DNA from: Allocatelliglobosispora scoriae
Lineage (GTDB): Bacteria > Actinomycetota > Actinomycetes > Mycobacteriales > Micromonosporaceae
Direction of reading: 5' to 3'
Length of the DNA stretch: 64,000 nt
Assembly (NCBI RefSeq): GCF_014204945.1
Contig: NZ_JACHMN010000001.1
Span: 1,116,001-1,180,000, forward strand
In this document: in pieces, positions 49,301 to 59,043 of the stretch
Layout of the letters: the number at the start of each line of letters is the position of its first letter
Numbering within the stretch: position 1 is the first letter of the stretch
Notes under the pieces: generated by a model
Told to the model about the DNA's origin: nothing
What the model saw: the letters and a program-made list of their open reading frames with translations, nothing else
The model's database searches: none
Position numbers and translations under genes: made by a program

Positions 49301-52300
49301 CTACGCCTGGGTCAGGCGCCACTGCTGGTTGGTGGCCGTGTGACACGGCCACTGGATCAGCGCCGCGTTGTCGGCGGTGGAGGCGCCGTTGACATCCAGG
49401 CACTTACCGCTGTTGACGGACTTGAGCTGGTAGACCCCGATCGTTCCGGTCGCGATCCCCTGCCACTTCTGCGCGTTGGAGTTGTTGCAGGTGAGCTGCA
49501 CCATCGCCGCCGCGTCCGCAGTGGAGCCGCCGGTGGCCTGCAGGCACTTGCCGCTGTGCACCGCCTTGAGGTACACGGCACCGCCGCCGGCGTCGACCGC
49601 CTGCCACTTCTGGTTGTTCCCGCCGGTGGCGGGCCACTGGACGACGGTCGCGTTGTCCGCGGTCGACACCCCGCTGACGTCGGCTAGCTTGTTGCTGTGC
49701 ACCGCCGCCATCGTGTAGGTCCGGCCCGCGATGCCGCTCCCCGTGCCGACGCCCGCTCCACCGAAGGTGAAGGAGTCGAGGTCGAAGGAGTTGTCGGTCG
49801 CGGACTTGAAGACCATGTAGAGCTTGTGCGTACCGCTGAGCGCTCCCACGTTGACCGTCGCCGTCGACTGGTAGTTGTCCCAGCCGCCGGTGTTGGGCAC
49901 CGTGGCGGTGGCGAGCAGCGTACCGGTCGGGGTGTCGGCCCGCAGTTCGATCGAGCCGCCGGTGTTCGGGGAGGAGACCCGGTAGCTGACGGTGGTGATG
50001 CCCGAGAGGCTCATCGGGTCGAACATCACCCAGTCGTTGTTGCTGATGTCGCCGATCCGGTTGCCGCTCTCGGCTCCGGCCTGGGCGATGATCCGGGTCC
50101 CGGACTGTCCGGTGTAGAACTCGGCCTGCTTGTGCTTGGGCTGCAGGATCGACTTGCCGTAACCGGTGAGCCGGGCCGCGCCGCCCGCGCCGCCGTTGTC
50201 CTGGTAGCGGGCGTTGATGACGTAGAACAGGTTGGCGCCGTCCGGGTGGCCGCCGAGCTGGTCGGTGGCGATCGTGCCGCTGCAGCCGGGCAGGTCGGTC
50301 GTGCCGTGCTCGTGGTCGTCGTGCCCGAGAGCCGGGTTGACGATGACGTTGGCGCAGTTGACCGTGCCGTCCTGCGCGTCGGTCACGTTGACGCTGTAGG
50401 CGACCTGCTGACCGAAGTCGAGCATGCCGCCGTTGGGCGGGCCGGTGACCGTGACGACCGGGGCGGTGTTGCCCACGGTGATCGGCACGTTGGCGAACGA
50501 CGACCGGCCGGTGTTGTCGGTGACGGTCAGCTTGGCGGTGAAGTTGCCGTTGGTGCTGTAGGTACGCGTCGGGTTCGCCGCCGTCGAGTCGACGGTGCCG
50601 TTGCTGTCGAAGTCCCAGGCGTAGGTGATGGTGTTGCCCGGGTCCGGGTCACCGGAGCCCGCGCTGGAGAAGGCCACGTTGAGCGGGGCGATGCCGTTGG
50701 TCGGGGTGCCCGACGCCTTGGCGATCGGTGCCCGGCCGCCGCGGACGTAGTCGATGCGGTAGAGCCCGGAGTCGTTGTTGCCGCCGCCGAAGTCGGAGCC
50801 CCACTCGAGTACGTAGAGCGCGCCGTCGGGGCCGAACCGCATCGCCATCGGCTTGATGAAGTTGCCCGCCGGCAGGAACGGGTTGATCTTCACCAGCCCG
50901 GCGTTGGCGTCGAAGTGGACCTCCTTGACGAAGTTGCGCGACCACTCGTAGAAGAAGTGCACGCCGTTGTAGTAGGCGGGGAACTTCACCGTGGAGGTGC
51001 TCGCCGCGTTGTAGCGGTAGACCGGCCCGCCCATCGGTGCGGATCCGCCGCTGCCCACCTCGGGGAATTCGGGTGAGGCGCCGTAGCCGTACCAGATCTG
51101 GGGCTGGACCAGCGGCGGGAGCACCCGCAGGCCGGTGTTGTTGGGCGAGTCGTTGACCGGGTTGTTGCAGTCGAACTTCGCGCCGACGACGCCGGTGTCG
51201 GGGTTGTAGGGCGCGTAGGCCTGGTTGTTGCCGTGGCAGAACGGCCAGCCGAAGTTGCCGGCCTGCTTGGCGACGTTGAGCTCGACGAGGCCCTCGGGGC
51301 CGCGGTTGGTGGTGGGCAGGCCCCGGTCGGGGCCGTAGTCGGCGAGGTTGACCCAGCCGGTCTGCTGGTCGACCTCGAAGCGGAACGGGTTGCGGAAGCC
51401 CATCAGATAGATCTCGGCCCGGGTCTTCGCGGTGCCCGGCGCGAACAGGTTGCCCGACGGGATGGTGTAGGTGCCGTTCGTCTCCGGGTGGATGCGCAGG
51501 ATCTTGCCCCGTAGGTCGTTGGTGTTGCCGGCGGAGCGGGCGGCGTCGAGGAAGCTCTTGCCGGGGCGCCAGTCGAGCGGGGCGTAGCCCTGCCAGGCCG
51601 GGTCCAGGTTGGGCGGCGAATCGTCGCCGGTGGAGAGGTAGAGGTTGCCGTTCGGGCCGAAGGCGACGTAGCCGCCGGTGTGGCCGGGCTCGGCGAAGGT
51701 GCGGTCGCGGTATGCCGGCACGTCGAGCAGGACCTTCTCGCTCGCGAGGTCCAGGGTGTCGCCGTTGATCGTGAACCGGGAGAGCCGGTTGATGTCGGTC
51801 GAGCTGGTACGCGGCGAGTAGTAGAGGTAGATCCAGTTGTTGGTGGCGAAGTTCGGGTCCAGCGCCATGCCGACGAGGCCGTCCTCGCCGCCGGTGTAGA
51901 CGTCGAGCTGGCCCGAGGTGACCGTCTGCTGCGTGCCGGGCTTGAAGACGGCGATCTTGCCGCCCCGCTGGACGTAGAAGACCCGGCCGTCGGGGGCGAT
52001 GCCCAGCGCCATCGGGTCGACGGTGTTCTGGTCGAGGCTGACCTTCTCGAAGTTGCCCCAGACCGTGCCGCCGCAGTCGCCGGGCAGGTTGCCCGCCGCC
52101 CACTTCACGCCGCCCAGGATGTGGTTGCGGAAGTTGGTCTCGCTGTAGGAGGCGATGTCATGGCCCATCGCGGTGGCCCAGACCTTCGCGCCGGCGCCGT
52201 CGCGGCACCAGGAGATCGGGTGGTCGGCACCCATCGCCGAGCCACCCGGGTTGTAGGTGCGCTCGTCGGCGGTGAGCAGGACGTGAACGTCGCCGCGGGC

Positions 52301-52855
52301 GTTGCGGTCGAAGTTGTACCACTCCTCGGTGCGCTGCCAGTTGTCCGGCAGGCCGACCGTGGACGGGTGCACCTTGTCGGCGACGCGGGCGAAGCCCTGC
52401 AGGGAGCCGGGCGAGTGCGCGGTCATGTGCGCACCGGCGTTGATGGTCTGGTCCCACCACGGGAATTCGGTGTCGATGCCCATGTCGGTGGCGTTGTGGA
52501 TCGCGACCAGGCCCTTGCCGGAGGCGACGTACGCCTGGATCGCCTGCCGCTGTGCGTCGTTGTCGAAGATCATGCCCGAGGTCTGGAACATGACGACGAC
52601 GTCGAAGGTGGCGAGATTGGCGGTGGTGAAGGCCGTCGAGTTCTCGGAGAAGACCACCTCGAAGTTGTTCGCGGTGGCGAGTTGGCTGAACATGGACACA
52701 CCGGCGGCGATGGAGTCGTGCCGGTAGCCTGCGGTTTCACTGAACACCAGGGCCCGGAACACGGGTGCTGCGGCGGCCGGCGTTGCCGGTGCCCACATCG
52801 TGAATCCCGTGACGAGGGCGACCAGGGCGCAGAGGATCGATCTGCGGCGGCGCAT
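49301..52855 (-). CDS. Secreted ThuA-sugar dehydrogenase-PKD-CBM-ricin lectin protein
   Basis: An 1184-residue secreted protein. After a signal peptide (AAAA-PVFRALVF) come: a ThuA-like domain (ALVFSETAGYRHDSIAAG, AIHNATDMGIDTEFPWWDQT); a PQQ-type glucose/sorbosone dehydrogenase beta-propeller (GGEDGLVGMALDPNF, EIYLMGFRNPFRFEVD, GNFGWPFCHG); a PKD domain (ITYAWDFDSNGTVDS); a second Ig-like unit; a CBM6-like domain (SYRVSSPNTGGSIELRAD); and a ricin-B lectin with QxW repeats (NQKWQAVDAG, AQKWQGIATG, NQQWRLTQA). It likely acts on extracellular sugars or polysaccharide. AAAGGAG precedes ATG 52855. Confidence 0.9.
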   Translation of the reverse strand: MRRRRSILCALVALVTGFTMWAPATPAAAAPVFRALVFSETAGYRHDSIAAGVSMFSQLATANNFEVVFSENSTAFTTANLATFDVVVMFQTSGMIFDNDAQRQAIQAYVASGKGLVAIHNATDMGIDTEFPWWDQTINAGAHMTAHSPGSLQGFARVADKVHPSTVGLPDNWQRTEEWYNFDRNARGDVHVLLTADERTYNPGGSAMGADHPISWCRDGAGAKVWATAMGHDIASYSETNFRNHILGGVKWAAGNLPGDCGGTVWGNFEKVSLDQNTVDPMALGIAPDGRVFYVQRGGKIAVFKPGTQQTVTSGQLDVYTGGEDGLVGMALDPNFATNNWIYLYYSPRTSSTDINRLSRFTINGDTLDLASEKVLLDVPAYRDRTFAEPGHTGGYVAFGPNGNLYLSTGDDSPPNLDPAWQGYAPLDWRPGKSFLDAARSAGNTNDLRGKILRIHPETNGTYTIPSGNLFAPGTAKTRAEIYLMGFRNPFRFEVDQQTGWVNLADYGPDRGLPTTNRGPEGLVELNVAKQAGNFGWPFCHGNNQAYAPYNPDTGVVGAKFDCNNPVNDSPNNTGLRVLPPLVQPQIWYGYGASPEFPEVGSGGSAPMGGPVYRYNAASTSTVKFPAYYNGVHFFYEWSRNFVKEVHFDANAGLVKINPFLPAGNFIKPMAMRFGPDGALYVLEWGSDFGGGNNDSGLYRIDYVRGGRAPIAKASGTPTNGIAPLNVAFSSAGSGDPDPGNTITYAWDFDSNGTVDSTAANPTRTYSTNGNFTAKLTVTDNTGRSSFANVPITVGNTAPVVTVTGPPNGGMLDFGQQVAYSVNVTDAQDGTVNCANVIVNPALGHDDHEHGTTDLPGCSGTIATDQLGGHPDGANLFYVINARYQDNGGAGGAARLTGYGKSILQPKHKQAEFYTGQSGTRIIAQAGAESGNRIGDISNNDWVMFDPMSLSGITTVSYRVSSPNTGGSIELRADTPTGTLLATATVPNTGGWDNYQSTATVNVGALSGTHKLYMVFKSATDNSFDLDSFTFGGAGVGTGSGIAGRTYTMAAVHSNKLADVSGVSTADNATVVQWPATGGNNQKWQAVDAGGGAVYLKAVHSGKCLQATGGSTADAAAMVQLTCNNSNAQKWQGIATGTIGVYQLKSVNSGKCLDVNGASTADNAALIQWPCHTATNQQWRLTQA

Positions 52856-53276
52856 GAGCGGATCTCCTTTGGGGAGTGATGCAGGTAGGGGCGTGAGCTG
52901 CGTCCGCCGCGACGACAGCACTGATGGTCGCTCCCGGGTGACTCCGATGCGGACGGACTGGACGGTCCACCCATACATCGACACCTGTAGGTCACTCGAT
53001 ATGCGTGTGGCCCAGCCTGACCCAGCGGATCGGGTCCGTCAATGGGTCAACGATGACAACTTTGCTCGATTCCAACAAAACTTTGTTCACAGTTGACTGG
53101 ACCTCCGAGCGAACTTATCCACATTCGACCAGCTCAAATGCCCATTGCCGAACCGTTACCGTTTCCGGCTGGTTGCAGACTTGTCTATTAACAGATCTGG
53201 GCTTAACGTCCAACGCCAAGCGCTTCTGAGGATTTTGACAAAAGTCTTCGAAGCAGCAGCGAAAGTTGGAGGTGCG
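52856..53276. promoter_or_regulatory. 421-bp divergent control region with candidate operators
   Basis: No gene is supported. It holds TGACCCA...TGGGTCA (53018-53024 with 53043-53049), AACAAAACTTTGTT (53074-53087, 6-bp arms), a direct repeat ACCGTT at 53152 and 53158, and CTTCGAAG (53246-53253) just upstream of the ABC operon start. The ROK regulator encoded at the operon end is the obvious candidate to bind here. Local AT content is well above the neighbourhood. Confidence 0.45.
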
Positions 53277-54797
53277 GTGCGAGAAGATCACGAAGAGCCG
53301 GTTCTCCGGATCCGCGGCGCGGGAAAGTCCTTCTTCGGCGTACGCGTCCTCGATGGCATCGATCTTGACCTGCACCCCGGTGAGGTGCACGCGGTCGTCG
53401 GCGAGAACGGGGCCGGGAAGTCGACCCTGATGAAGATCGTGTCCGGCGTCTACGAGCCGGACGCCGGAACGATGGAGTTCGCGGGCTCCCCTGTCGCGTT
53501 CCGCACCCCCCGCCAGGCGCAGGCCGCCGGGATCGGCATCATCCACCAGGAGTTCAACCTCCTGCCGGACCGCACCGTCGCCGAGAACGTCTTCCTCGGC
53601 CGCGAGCCGTCCCGCTTCGGCCTCGTCGACCGGCGCGCCATGAACGCCGCCACCGCCGAACTGCTCGCGGGCATCGGCTACGAGCGCAGCGCCGGAATCG
53701 AGCCCACGACCGCGGTCGGGCGGCTCGGGGTCGCCCAGCAGCAGGTGGTCGAGATCGTCAAGGCGCTCTCCCTCGACGCCCGCGTGCTGATCATGGACGA
53801 GCCGACCGCATCGCTCGCCGACCACGAGGTCGAGCTGCTCTACGCCCTGGTCCGGCGCCTGCAGGAGCGCGGCATCGGCATCCTCTACGTCTCGCACCGC
53901 CTCACCGAGGTCTTCGACCTGTCCGCCCGGATCACCGTGCTCAAGGACGGCCGCCGGGTCACCACCGTGGCGACAGGCGACGCGACACCCGAGATCCTGG
54001 TGCGGCACATGGTCGGCCGCGACCTCGCCGCCTACTACCCCGCCCGCGCCGAGCCCGGTGACACCGGCGCGGTCCGGCTGTCCCTGCGCGCGGCGGCCAA
54101 CGCCAAGCTGCGCGGGATCGACCTGGACCTGCATGCCGGTGAGGTGCTCGGCGTCGGCGGCCTGCAGGGCGCGGGGCGCTCCGCCCTGGCCCGGGCGATC
54201 TTCGGCGTGGACCCCTTCACCAGCGGCGAGACCGTCCTGGACGGCAAGCCGATCAGGATCCGGTCGCCGCGCCAGGCAGCCCGGGCCGGGATCGCCTACG
54301 TCACCGAGGACCGCAAGGCCGAAGGGCTCGCGCCCAGCCAGTCGGTGCTCGACAACGCGCTGCTCGCCGGGCGCGCCATCGCACCCCGGTGGTGGGGGCG
54401 CGCGGCGCGGACCGCGAGCGTCCGGGACCTGCTCGCGAGCGTCGAGGTGCACTCCGCCGGGGACCACCAGGAGATCCGATACCTCTCCGGTGGCAACCAG
54501 CAGAAAGTGATCCTCGCCCGCTGGCTCGCCCTCGCACCCGGGGTGCTGCTCTTCGACGAGCCGACCCGCGGCATCGACGTCGGCGCGAAAGCCGCCATCC
54601 ACGACCTCATCCGACGGCTCGCCAAGGAGGGTGCCGCTGTGCTCATGATCTCCTCTGAGCTGCCCGAACTGCTCGGCATGAGCGACCGCATCGTCGTCAT
54701 GCGCGACGGCGCGATCGCCGGGCTGCTCGCGGGCGGCGCCGGCGAGGAGTCCGTCGTCGGCCTCGCCACCGGCGCGATCCCGGCGGTGGCAGCGTGA
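53277..54797 (+). CDS. Sugar ABC transporter ATP-binding protein (RbsA/XylG type)
   Basis: A 506-residue duplicated ATPase of the CUT2 class. The first half has VVGENGAGKSTLMKIVSGVY, IIHQEFNLL and VLIMDEPTASLADHEV. The second half has the degenerate Walker A VGGLQGAGRSALARAIFGVD, AYVTEDRKAEGLAP, signature LSGGNQQKVILARWLA and LLFDEPTRGIDVGAKAAI. Pentose and related sugar importers have this form. GTG 53277 with TTGGAGG 6 nt upstream is the start; the frame further upstream runs through AT-rich regulatory DNA. Confidence 0.92.
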   Translation: MREDHEEPVLRIRGAGKSFFGVRVLDGIDLDLHPGEVHAVVGENGAGKSTLMKIVSGVYEPDAGTMEFAGSPVAFRTPRQAQAAGIGIIHQEFNLLPDRTVAENVFLGREPSRFGLVDRRAMNAATAELLAGIGYERSAGIEPTTAVGRLGVAQQQVVEIVKALSLDARVLIMDEPTASLADHEVELLYALVRRLQERGIGILYVSHRLTEVFDLSARITVLKDGRRVTTVATGDATPEILVRHMVGRDLAAYYPARAEPGDTGAVRLSLRAAANAKLRGIDLDLHAGEVLGVGGLQGAGRSALARAIFGVDPFTSGETVLDGKPIRIRSPRQAARAGIAYVTEDRKAEGLAPSQSVLDNALLAGRAIAPRWWGRAARTASVRDLLASVEVHSAGDHQEIRYLSGGNQQKVILARWLALAPGVLLFDEPTRGIDVGAKAAIHDLIRRLAKEGAAVLMISSELPELLGMSDRIVVMRDGAIAGLLAGGAGEESVVGLATGAIPAVAA

Positions 54798-55780
54798 ACC
54801 GGCTGCGCCTGCCCGCGATCGACGCGACCCGCGGCGTCTGGGTGGCCCTCGCGGTGACCCTCACCGTCGGCGGCATCCTCGTCGCGGCCGACGGCGGCTC
54901 GCTGTTCACCGAGTCCAGCACGATCAGCCTGCTCCAGCGCGCGGCGGGCCTCGGCATCGTCGCGATCGGGCAGACCTTCGCCATCCTCGCCGGGTCCCTC
55001 GACCTCTCCGTCGCCTACGTGATCAGCCTGACCTCGCTGATCGCGGCCGAGACGATGGCCGGATCCGATGGCAACGTGCTGCCCGCGATCGCCCTGGTGC
55101 TCGCCGTCTCCGCCGTGATCGGCCTCGTCAACGGGCTGCTCATCACCAAGCTGCGGATCAACGCGTTCATCGCGACGCTCGGGGTGGGGCTGCTGATCAA
55201 GGGCTATCTGGAGCAGGGCTACGCCGGGCCCACCGGCAGCGTGCCCGCCTCCTTCCAGCACCTCGGCTACGACCGGATCGGGCCGATCCCGCTGTCGTTC
55301 GTGCTGATGGCGGCACTCGCGGCCATCGCGTGGGTGCTGCTGCGGCGCACCCGCTACGGCCACCACCTGATCGCCGTCGGCGGCGACATCGACGTGGCGC
55401 GCCTGTCGGGCGTGCGAACGGACCGGGTGCTGCTGCGTACCCACGTGATCTGCTCGATCTGCGCCGGGATCGCCGGGCTCTACCTCGCCAGCAGGCTCGG
55501 CGCGGGAGCGCCCCGGGTCGGCAGCGAGGGCGGCTACGACCTGGAGTCGATCGCCGCGGTCGTGCTCGGCGGCACCGTGCTCGCCGGCGGCAAGGGCGGG
55601 GTCGCAGGCACCGTCGGCGGGGTCGCGCTGCTCGCGGTCATCGACACCATCTTCAACCAGCTCGCCGTCGACCCCTTCTTCAAGCAGGTGGTACGCGGTG
55701 TCGTCATCGTCGCCGCCGTCGCCGTCTACGCCCTGCGGATGCGCAGCGGGACGGCCTCCCGGAAGGTCGTGGCCGCATGA
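54794..55780 (+). CDS. Sugar ABC transporter permease (RbsC/XylH type), first
   Basis: A 328-residue permease with about nine to ten helices. Family blocks are GIVAIGQTFAILAGSLDLSV, LVNGLLITKLRINAFIATLG and YDLESIAAVVLGGTVLAGGK. GTG start overlaps the ATPase stop (GTGA), and its own stop overlaps the next permease start (ATGA), so the membrane pair is coupled. Confidence 0.92.
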   Translation: MNRLRLPAIDATRGVWVALAVTLTVGGILVAADGGSLFTESSTISLLQRAAGLGIVAIGQTFAILAGSLDLSVAYVISLTSLIAAETMAGSDGNVLPAIALVLAVSAVIGLVNGLLITKLRINAFIATLGVGLLIKGYLEQGYAGPTGSVPASFQHLGYDRIGPIPLSFVLMAALAAIAWVLLRRTRYGHHLIAVGGDIDVARLSGVRTDRVLLRTHVICSICAGIAGLYLASRLGAGAPRVGSEGGYDLESIAAVVLGGTVLAGGKGGVAGTVGGVALLAVIDTIFNQLAVDPFFKQVVRGVVIVAAVAVYALRMRSGTASRKVVAA

Positions 55781-56751
55781 GTGCCGAAGCCGCCGTCACA
55801 CCCGCCACCGGCAGCCGGTTCCGCTTCGGCGGGATCTGGCCGATCGTGACGATCCTCGCCGCGCTGCTCGTCGTCATCGCGTTCCGCCAGCCGGACTTCT
55901 ACGACCCGCCGGTGCTGCTCGCCTTCATGAAGCGCGCCGCGCCCCTGGTCATCCTCGCCGCCGGGCAGTATTTCGTCATCGCGGCCGGGGACTTCGACCT
56001 CTCCGTCGGCTCCCTCGTCACCGCCGAGGTCGTCATCGCCGCCCGCCTCATCGACGGCGACCCGTCACTGACCTGGCCGGTCATCGGCGTCATGGTCGGT
56101 TTCGGGCTGCTCGTCGGCCTCGTCAACGGCGTCGTCACCACGCTGCTGCACGTACCGAGCTTCATCACCACGCTCGGCATGTACCTGATCCTCGTCGGCG
56201 CCGTCTACACCTGGACCGGCGGCTCGCCGCGCGGTGCGCTGTCGGAGGAGTTCCGGCTGATCGGGCGCAAGGGGATCGAGGGGATCCCGGTGCTGGGGCA
56301 GCTGCCCTACGCCGTGCTGGTGCTCATCGGGGTCGCGGTGCTGGTGATCGTGACGATGCGGTCGGACTTCGGCCGGATCTTGCTCGCCGTCGGCGACAAC
56401 CCGCGCGCAGCGGCGCTGTCCGGGGTGCGCACGGCCCGCGTACGCACCATCGCGTTCCTCTTCAGCGGCGCGCTCGCCGCCGTCGCGGCGATCCTGCTCG
56501 GCGGTTTCGGTGGGGTCTCCTTCCAGGTCGGCGCGGGCCTGGAGTTCACCGCGATCACCGCCGTCGTGCTCGGCGGCGTCGTGCTGGGCGGCGGCCGGGG
56601 TTCGGTCACCGGCGCCATGCTCGGCGCGCTCACCCTCGAGACCCTCTTCACCCTGCTCAACCTGCTGGGGGTCTCGGGAGCGCTGAAATCCGCGGTACAG
56701 GGCCTGATCATCATCGCCGCCGTAGCGATTGGCACCCTGCGCCGCCGTTAG
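55777..56751 (+). CDS. Sugar ABC transporter permease (RbsC/XylH type), second
   Basis: A 324-residue permease paralogous to the preceding one: LVILAAGQYFVIAAGDFDLS, LVNGVVTTLLHVPSFITTLG, then LEFTAITAVVLGGVVLGGGR. Two different permeases imply a heterodimeric channel. The gene is separated from the binding-protein gene by a 131-bp gap filled by a long stem-loop. Confidence 0.92.
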   Translation: MSAEAAVTPATGSRFRFGGIWPIVTILAALLVVIAFRQPDFYDPPVLLAFMKRAAPLVILAAGQYFVIAAGDFDLSVGSLVTAEVVIAARLIDGDPSLTWPVIGVMVGFGLLVGLVNGVVTTLLHVPSFITTLGMYLILVGAVYTWTGGSPRGALSEEFRLIGRKGIEGIPVLGQLPYAVLVLIGVAVLVIVTMRSDFGRILLAVGDNPRAAALSGVRTARVRTIAFLFSGALAAVAAILLGGFGGVSFQVGAGLEFTAITAVVLGGVVLGGGRGSVTGAMLGALTLETLFTLLNLLGVSGALKSAVQGLIIIAAVAIGTLRRR

Positions 56752-56752
56752 A

Positions 56753-56856
56753 AAACGCCCGTCAGTTGGCCGCTGGCGGCGTTGCTCGGCACCTTGTGTG
56801 CCAAACCGCACACGGCGGCGCCGTGCGCCTTGCCAGCGGCCAACTGACGGGCGTTT
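56753..56856 (+). other. Intercistronic 25-bp-arm stem-loop before the binding-protein gene
   Basis: Perfect arms 56753-56777 and 56832-56856. The 54-nt loop holds two smaller inverted repeats (GGCAC/GTGCC and CCGTGCG-type), giving a branched structure. It starts 2 bp after the permease stop codon and ends 26 bp before the binding-protein ATG. Confidence 0.75.
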
Positions 56857-56882
56857 AAACAGTTTCACTAGGAGGATCAAGG

Positions 56883-58070
56883 ATGAAAAGATCGATCGGT
56901 GCCACCGTCCTGGTGGCCGCCGTCCTGGTCGCGGCCGCGGGCTGCACCAGCGATGTCCCCGAGGCGTCACCCAGCACGGCCGTGAGCAAGTCGGCGACCA
57001 CCGGCGAGCAGTCGAAGTTCTTCGTGCAGGCCGACTACGACAAGGAGCTGGCGCTGCGCACCGCGACGGCGACCGGTGACGCGGCCAAGCCGTGGGAGCA
57101 GGCGCTCGAGCCGACCCTGGTCGACACCGCGAAGTACAAGAAGGCCGGCCCTTACCACCTGTGCTTCTCCAACGCCGGTGTCGGCAACCCGTGGCGCCAG
57201 GTCGGTTTCAAGAACATGCAGGCCGAAGTCGCGCTGCACAAGGACCTGATCACCAAGTTCACCGTCGCCGACGCCGAGAGCAAGGACGACAAGCAGATCT
57301 CGGACATCACCGACCTGCTCGGCAAGGGCTGCAGCGCCCTGATCGTCTCCCCCAACACCACCGCCACGCTCACCCCGGCCGTCGAGCAGGCCTGCGCGAA
57401 GATCCCGGTCATCGTCTTCGACCGCGGCGTCAACACCAAGTGCCCGGTCACGTTCATCAACCCCATCGGCGGGTACGCCTTCGGCGCCACCGGCGCGGAG
57501 TTCCTCACCGAGAAGGTGAAGTCCGGCGGCAAGGTGCTCGCCCTGCGCATCCTGCCCGGCGTCGACGTGCTGGAGACGCGCTGGTCGGCGGCGAAGGTCG
57601 CGTTCGACAAGTCCAAGCTGGACGTCGTCGGCGTCGAGTTCACCGACGGCGACCCGGCGAAGACGAAGACGATCGTCACCAACTACATCCAGCGCTTCGG
57701 CAACATCGACGGCATCTGGATGGACGCCGGTGCCACCGCCGTCGCCGCCGCCGAGGCGTTCGAGGACGCCGGCAAGCCGATCCCGCCGCTGGTCGGCGAG
57801 GACCAGCAGGACTTCCTGAAGCTCTGGCAGGACAAGAAGCTCACCGCGATCGCGCCGACCTACCCCACCTTCCAGTGGCGCACCCCGGTCATCGCCGCGC
57901 TGAAGATCCTCGCGGGCGAGCAGGTGGCGAGCCCGTGGAAGCTGCCCCAGCCGACGATCAACGAGGGCAACCTCAGCCAGTACGTCCAGCCCAACATGCC
58001 GCCGCTGCACTACGCGATGTGCGGCTGCACGTCGCTGCCCGGCTACCCGCAGAACTGGGGCGGGAAGTAA
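56883..58070 (+). CDS. Sugar ABC transporter substrate-binding lipoprotein
   Basis: A 395-residue lipoprotein: signal peptide with lipobox AAAGC, a 60-residue linker, then a periplasmic-binding-protein-like fold of the sugar type (YHLCFSNAGVGNPWRQVGFK, CSALIVSPNTTATLTPAVEQ, IPVIVFDRGVNTKCPVTFIN, GNIDGIWMDAGATAVAAAEA). The Cys-rich end (YAMCGCTSLPGYP) is unusual. It delivers an unknown sugar to the permease pair. TAGGAGGATC is an excellent ribosome-binding site. Confidence 0.92.
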   Translation: MKRSIGATVLVAAVLVAAAGCTSDVPEASPSTAVSKSATTGEQSKFFVQADYDKELALRTATATGDAAKPWEQALEPTLVDTAKYKKAGPYHLCFSNAGVGNPWRQVGFKNMQAEVALHKDLITKFTVADAESKDDKQISDITDLLGKGCSALIVSPNTTATLTPAVEQACAKIPVIVFDRGVNTKCPVTFINPIGGYAFGATGAEFLTEKVKSGGKVLALRILPGVDVLETRWSAAKVAFDKSKLDVVGVEFTDGDPAKTKTIVTNYIQRFGNIDGIWMDAGATAVAAAEAFEDAGKPIPPLVGEDQQDFLKLWQDKKLTAIAPTYPTFQWRTPVIAALKILAGEQVASPWKLPQPTINEGNLSQYVQPNMPPLHYAMCGCTSLPGYPQNWGGK

Positions 58071-58087
58071 TCGTCCACCCCGCACCT

Positions 58088-58127
58088 GGCGTGCCGCGCG
58101 GCTACCGTCCCAGCCGCGCGGCACGCC
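58088..58127 (+). terminator. Hairpin terminator after the binding-protein gene
   Basis: 16-bp perfect arms (58088-58103, 58112-58127), 8-nt loop, between the binding-protein and epimerase genes; may allow partial read-through. Confidence 0.65.
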
Positions 58128-58152
58128 GCCTTCGAAGTTGGGAGCACCTGCC

Positions 58153-59043
58153 ATGTTCGCCCTCGGCGTGAACCCCTGGGTCTGGACCTCGCCCATCACC
58201 GACGAAGCGCTCGCCGGCCTCGTGCCCCGCATCGCCGGGTGGGGCTTCGACTGCGTCGAGCTCCCCGTCGAACAGCTCGGCGACTGGTCCCCCGAGACCA
58301 CCCGCGACCTGCTCGACCGGCACGGCCTCACCGCCGCCACGATCTGCGCGGTCACTCCCCCCGGCCGCGAACTCGTCTGCACGGACGCAGCGACCGTCGC
58401 GCAGACGCAGGACTACGCGCGGGCGCTCATCGACGCCGCGGTCGCGGTCGGCGCGCCCTCGGTCTGCGGCCCGCTCTACGCCTCGGTCGGCCGGGTCTGG
58501 CGGATGTCCGTCGAGGACCGGGCCGCCTGCTACCGCGAGCTCCGCGCAGCCCTCGAACCCCTCGCCGAGTACGCCGGCGAGCGCGGCATCTCGATCGGCA
58601 TCGAGGCCCTCAACCGCTACGAGACCAGCGTCGTCAACACCGTCGAGCAGACGCTCGAAGCGATCGACCCGCTGCCCGGCAACGTCGGCATCATGCTCGA
58701 CAGCTACCACATGAACATCGAGGAGGCCGACCCCTACGCCGCCGTCACCCTCGCCGGGCCGCGCCTGGTCCACGTGCAGGTGAGCGGCTCGCACCGGGGT
58801 GCACCCGGCCAGGACCACATCGACTGGACCCGCTGGCTCGGGGAGCTGATCGGCACCGGCTACACCGGCGGCGTCTGCATCGAGTCGTTCACCGGGGACA
58901 ACGAGGCGATCGCCGTCGCCGCGGCGATCTGGCGGCCACTGGCACCCAGCCAGGATCTGCTCGCCACCGACGGGCTCGCCCACCTGCGCAAGGTCCTGGC
59001 CGAGCTCGCCGGTGACCGGTCCGCCGATGCCGACCGAGGATAA
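58153..59043 (+). CDS. Sugar phosphate isomerase/epimerase (ketose 3-epimerase-like)
   Basis: A 296-residue xylose-isomerase-like TIM barrel: FALGVNPWVWTSPITDEAL, GFDCVELPVEQLGDWSPE, ISIGIEALNRYETSVVNTV with a metal-binding Glu, VGIMLDSYHMNIEE with Asp and His, VHVQVSGSHRGAPGQDHIDW and GVCIESFTGDNEAI with the second Glu. This pattern fits D-tagatose/D-psicose 3-epimerases. It suggests that the imported sugar is a ketose or is converted through one (inference). It overlaps the ROK gene by up to 17 bp. Confidence 0.85.
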   Translation: MFALGVNPWVWTSPITDEALAGLVPRIAGWGFDCVELPVEQLGDWSPETTRDLLDRHGLTAATICAVTPPGRELVCTDAATVAQTQDYARALIDAAVAVGAPSVCGPLYASVGRVWRMSVEDRAACYRELRAALEPLAEYAGERGISIGIEALNRYETSVVNTVEQTLEAIDPLPGNVGIMLDSYHMNIEEADPYAAVTLAGPRLVHVQVSGSHRGAPGQDHIDWTRWLGELIGTGYTGGVCIESFTGDNEAIAVAAAIWRPLAPSQDLLATDGLAHLRKVLAELAGDRSADADRG

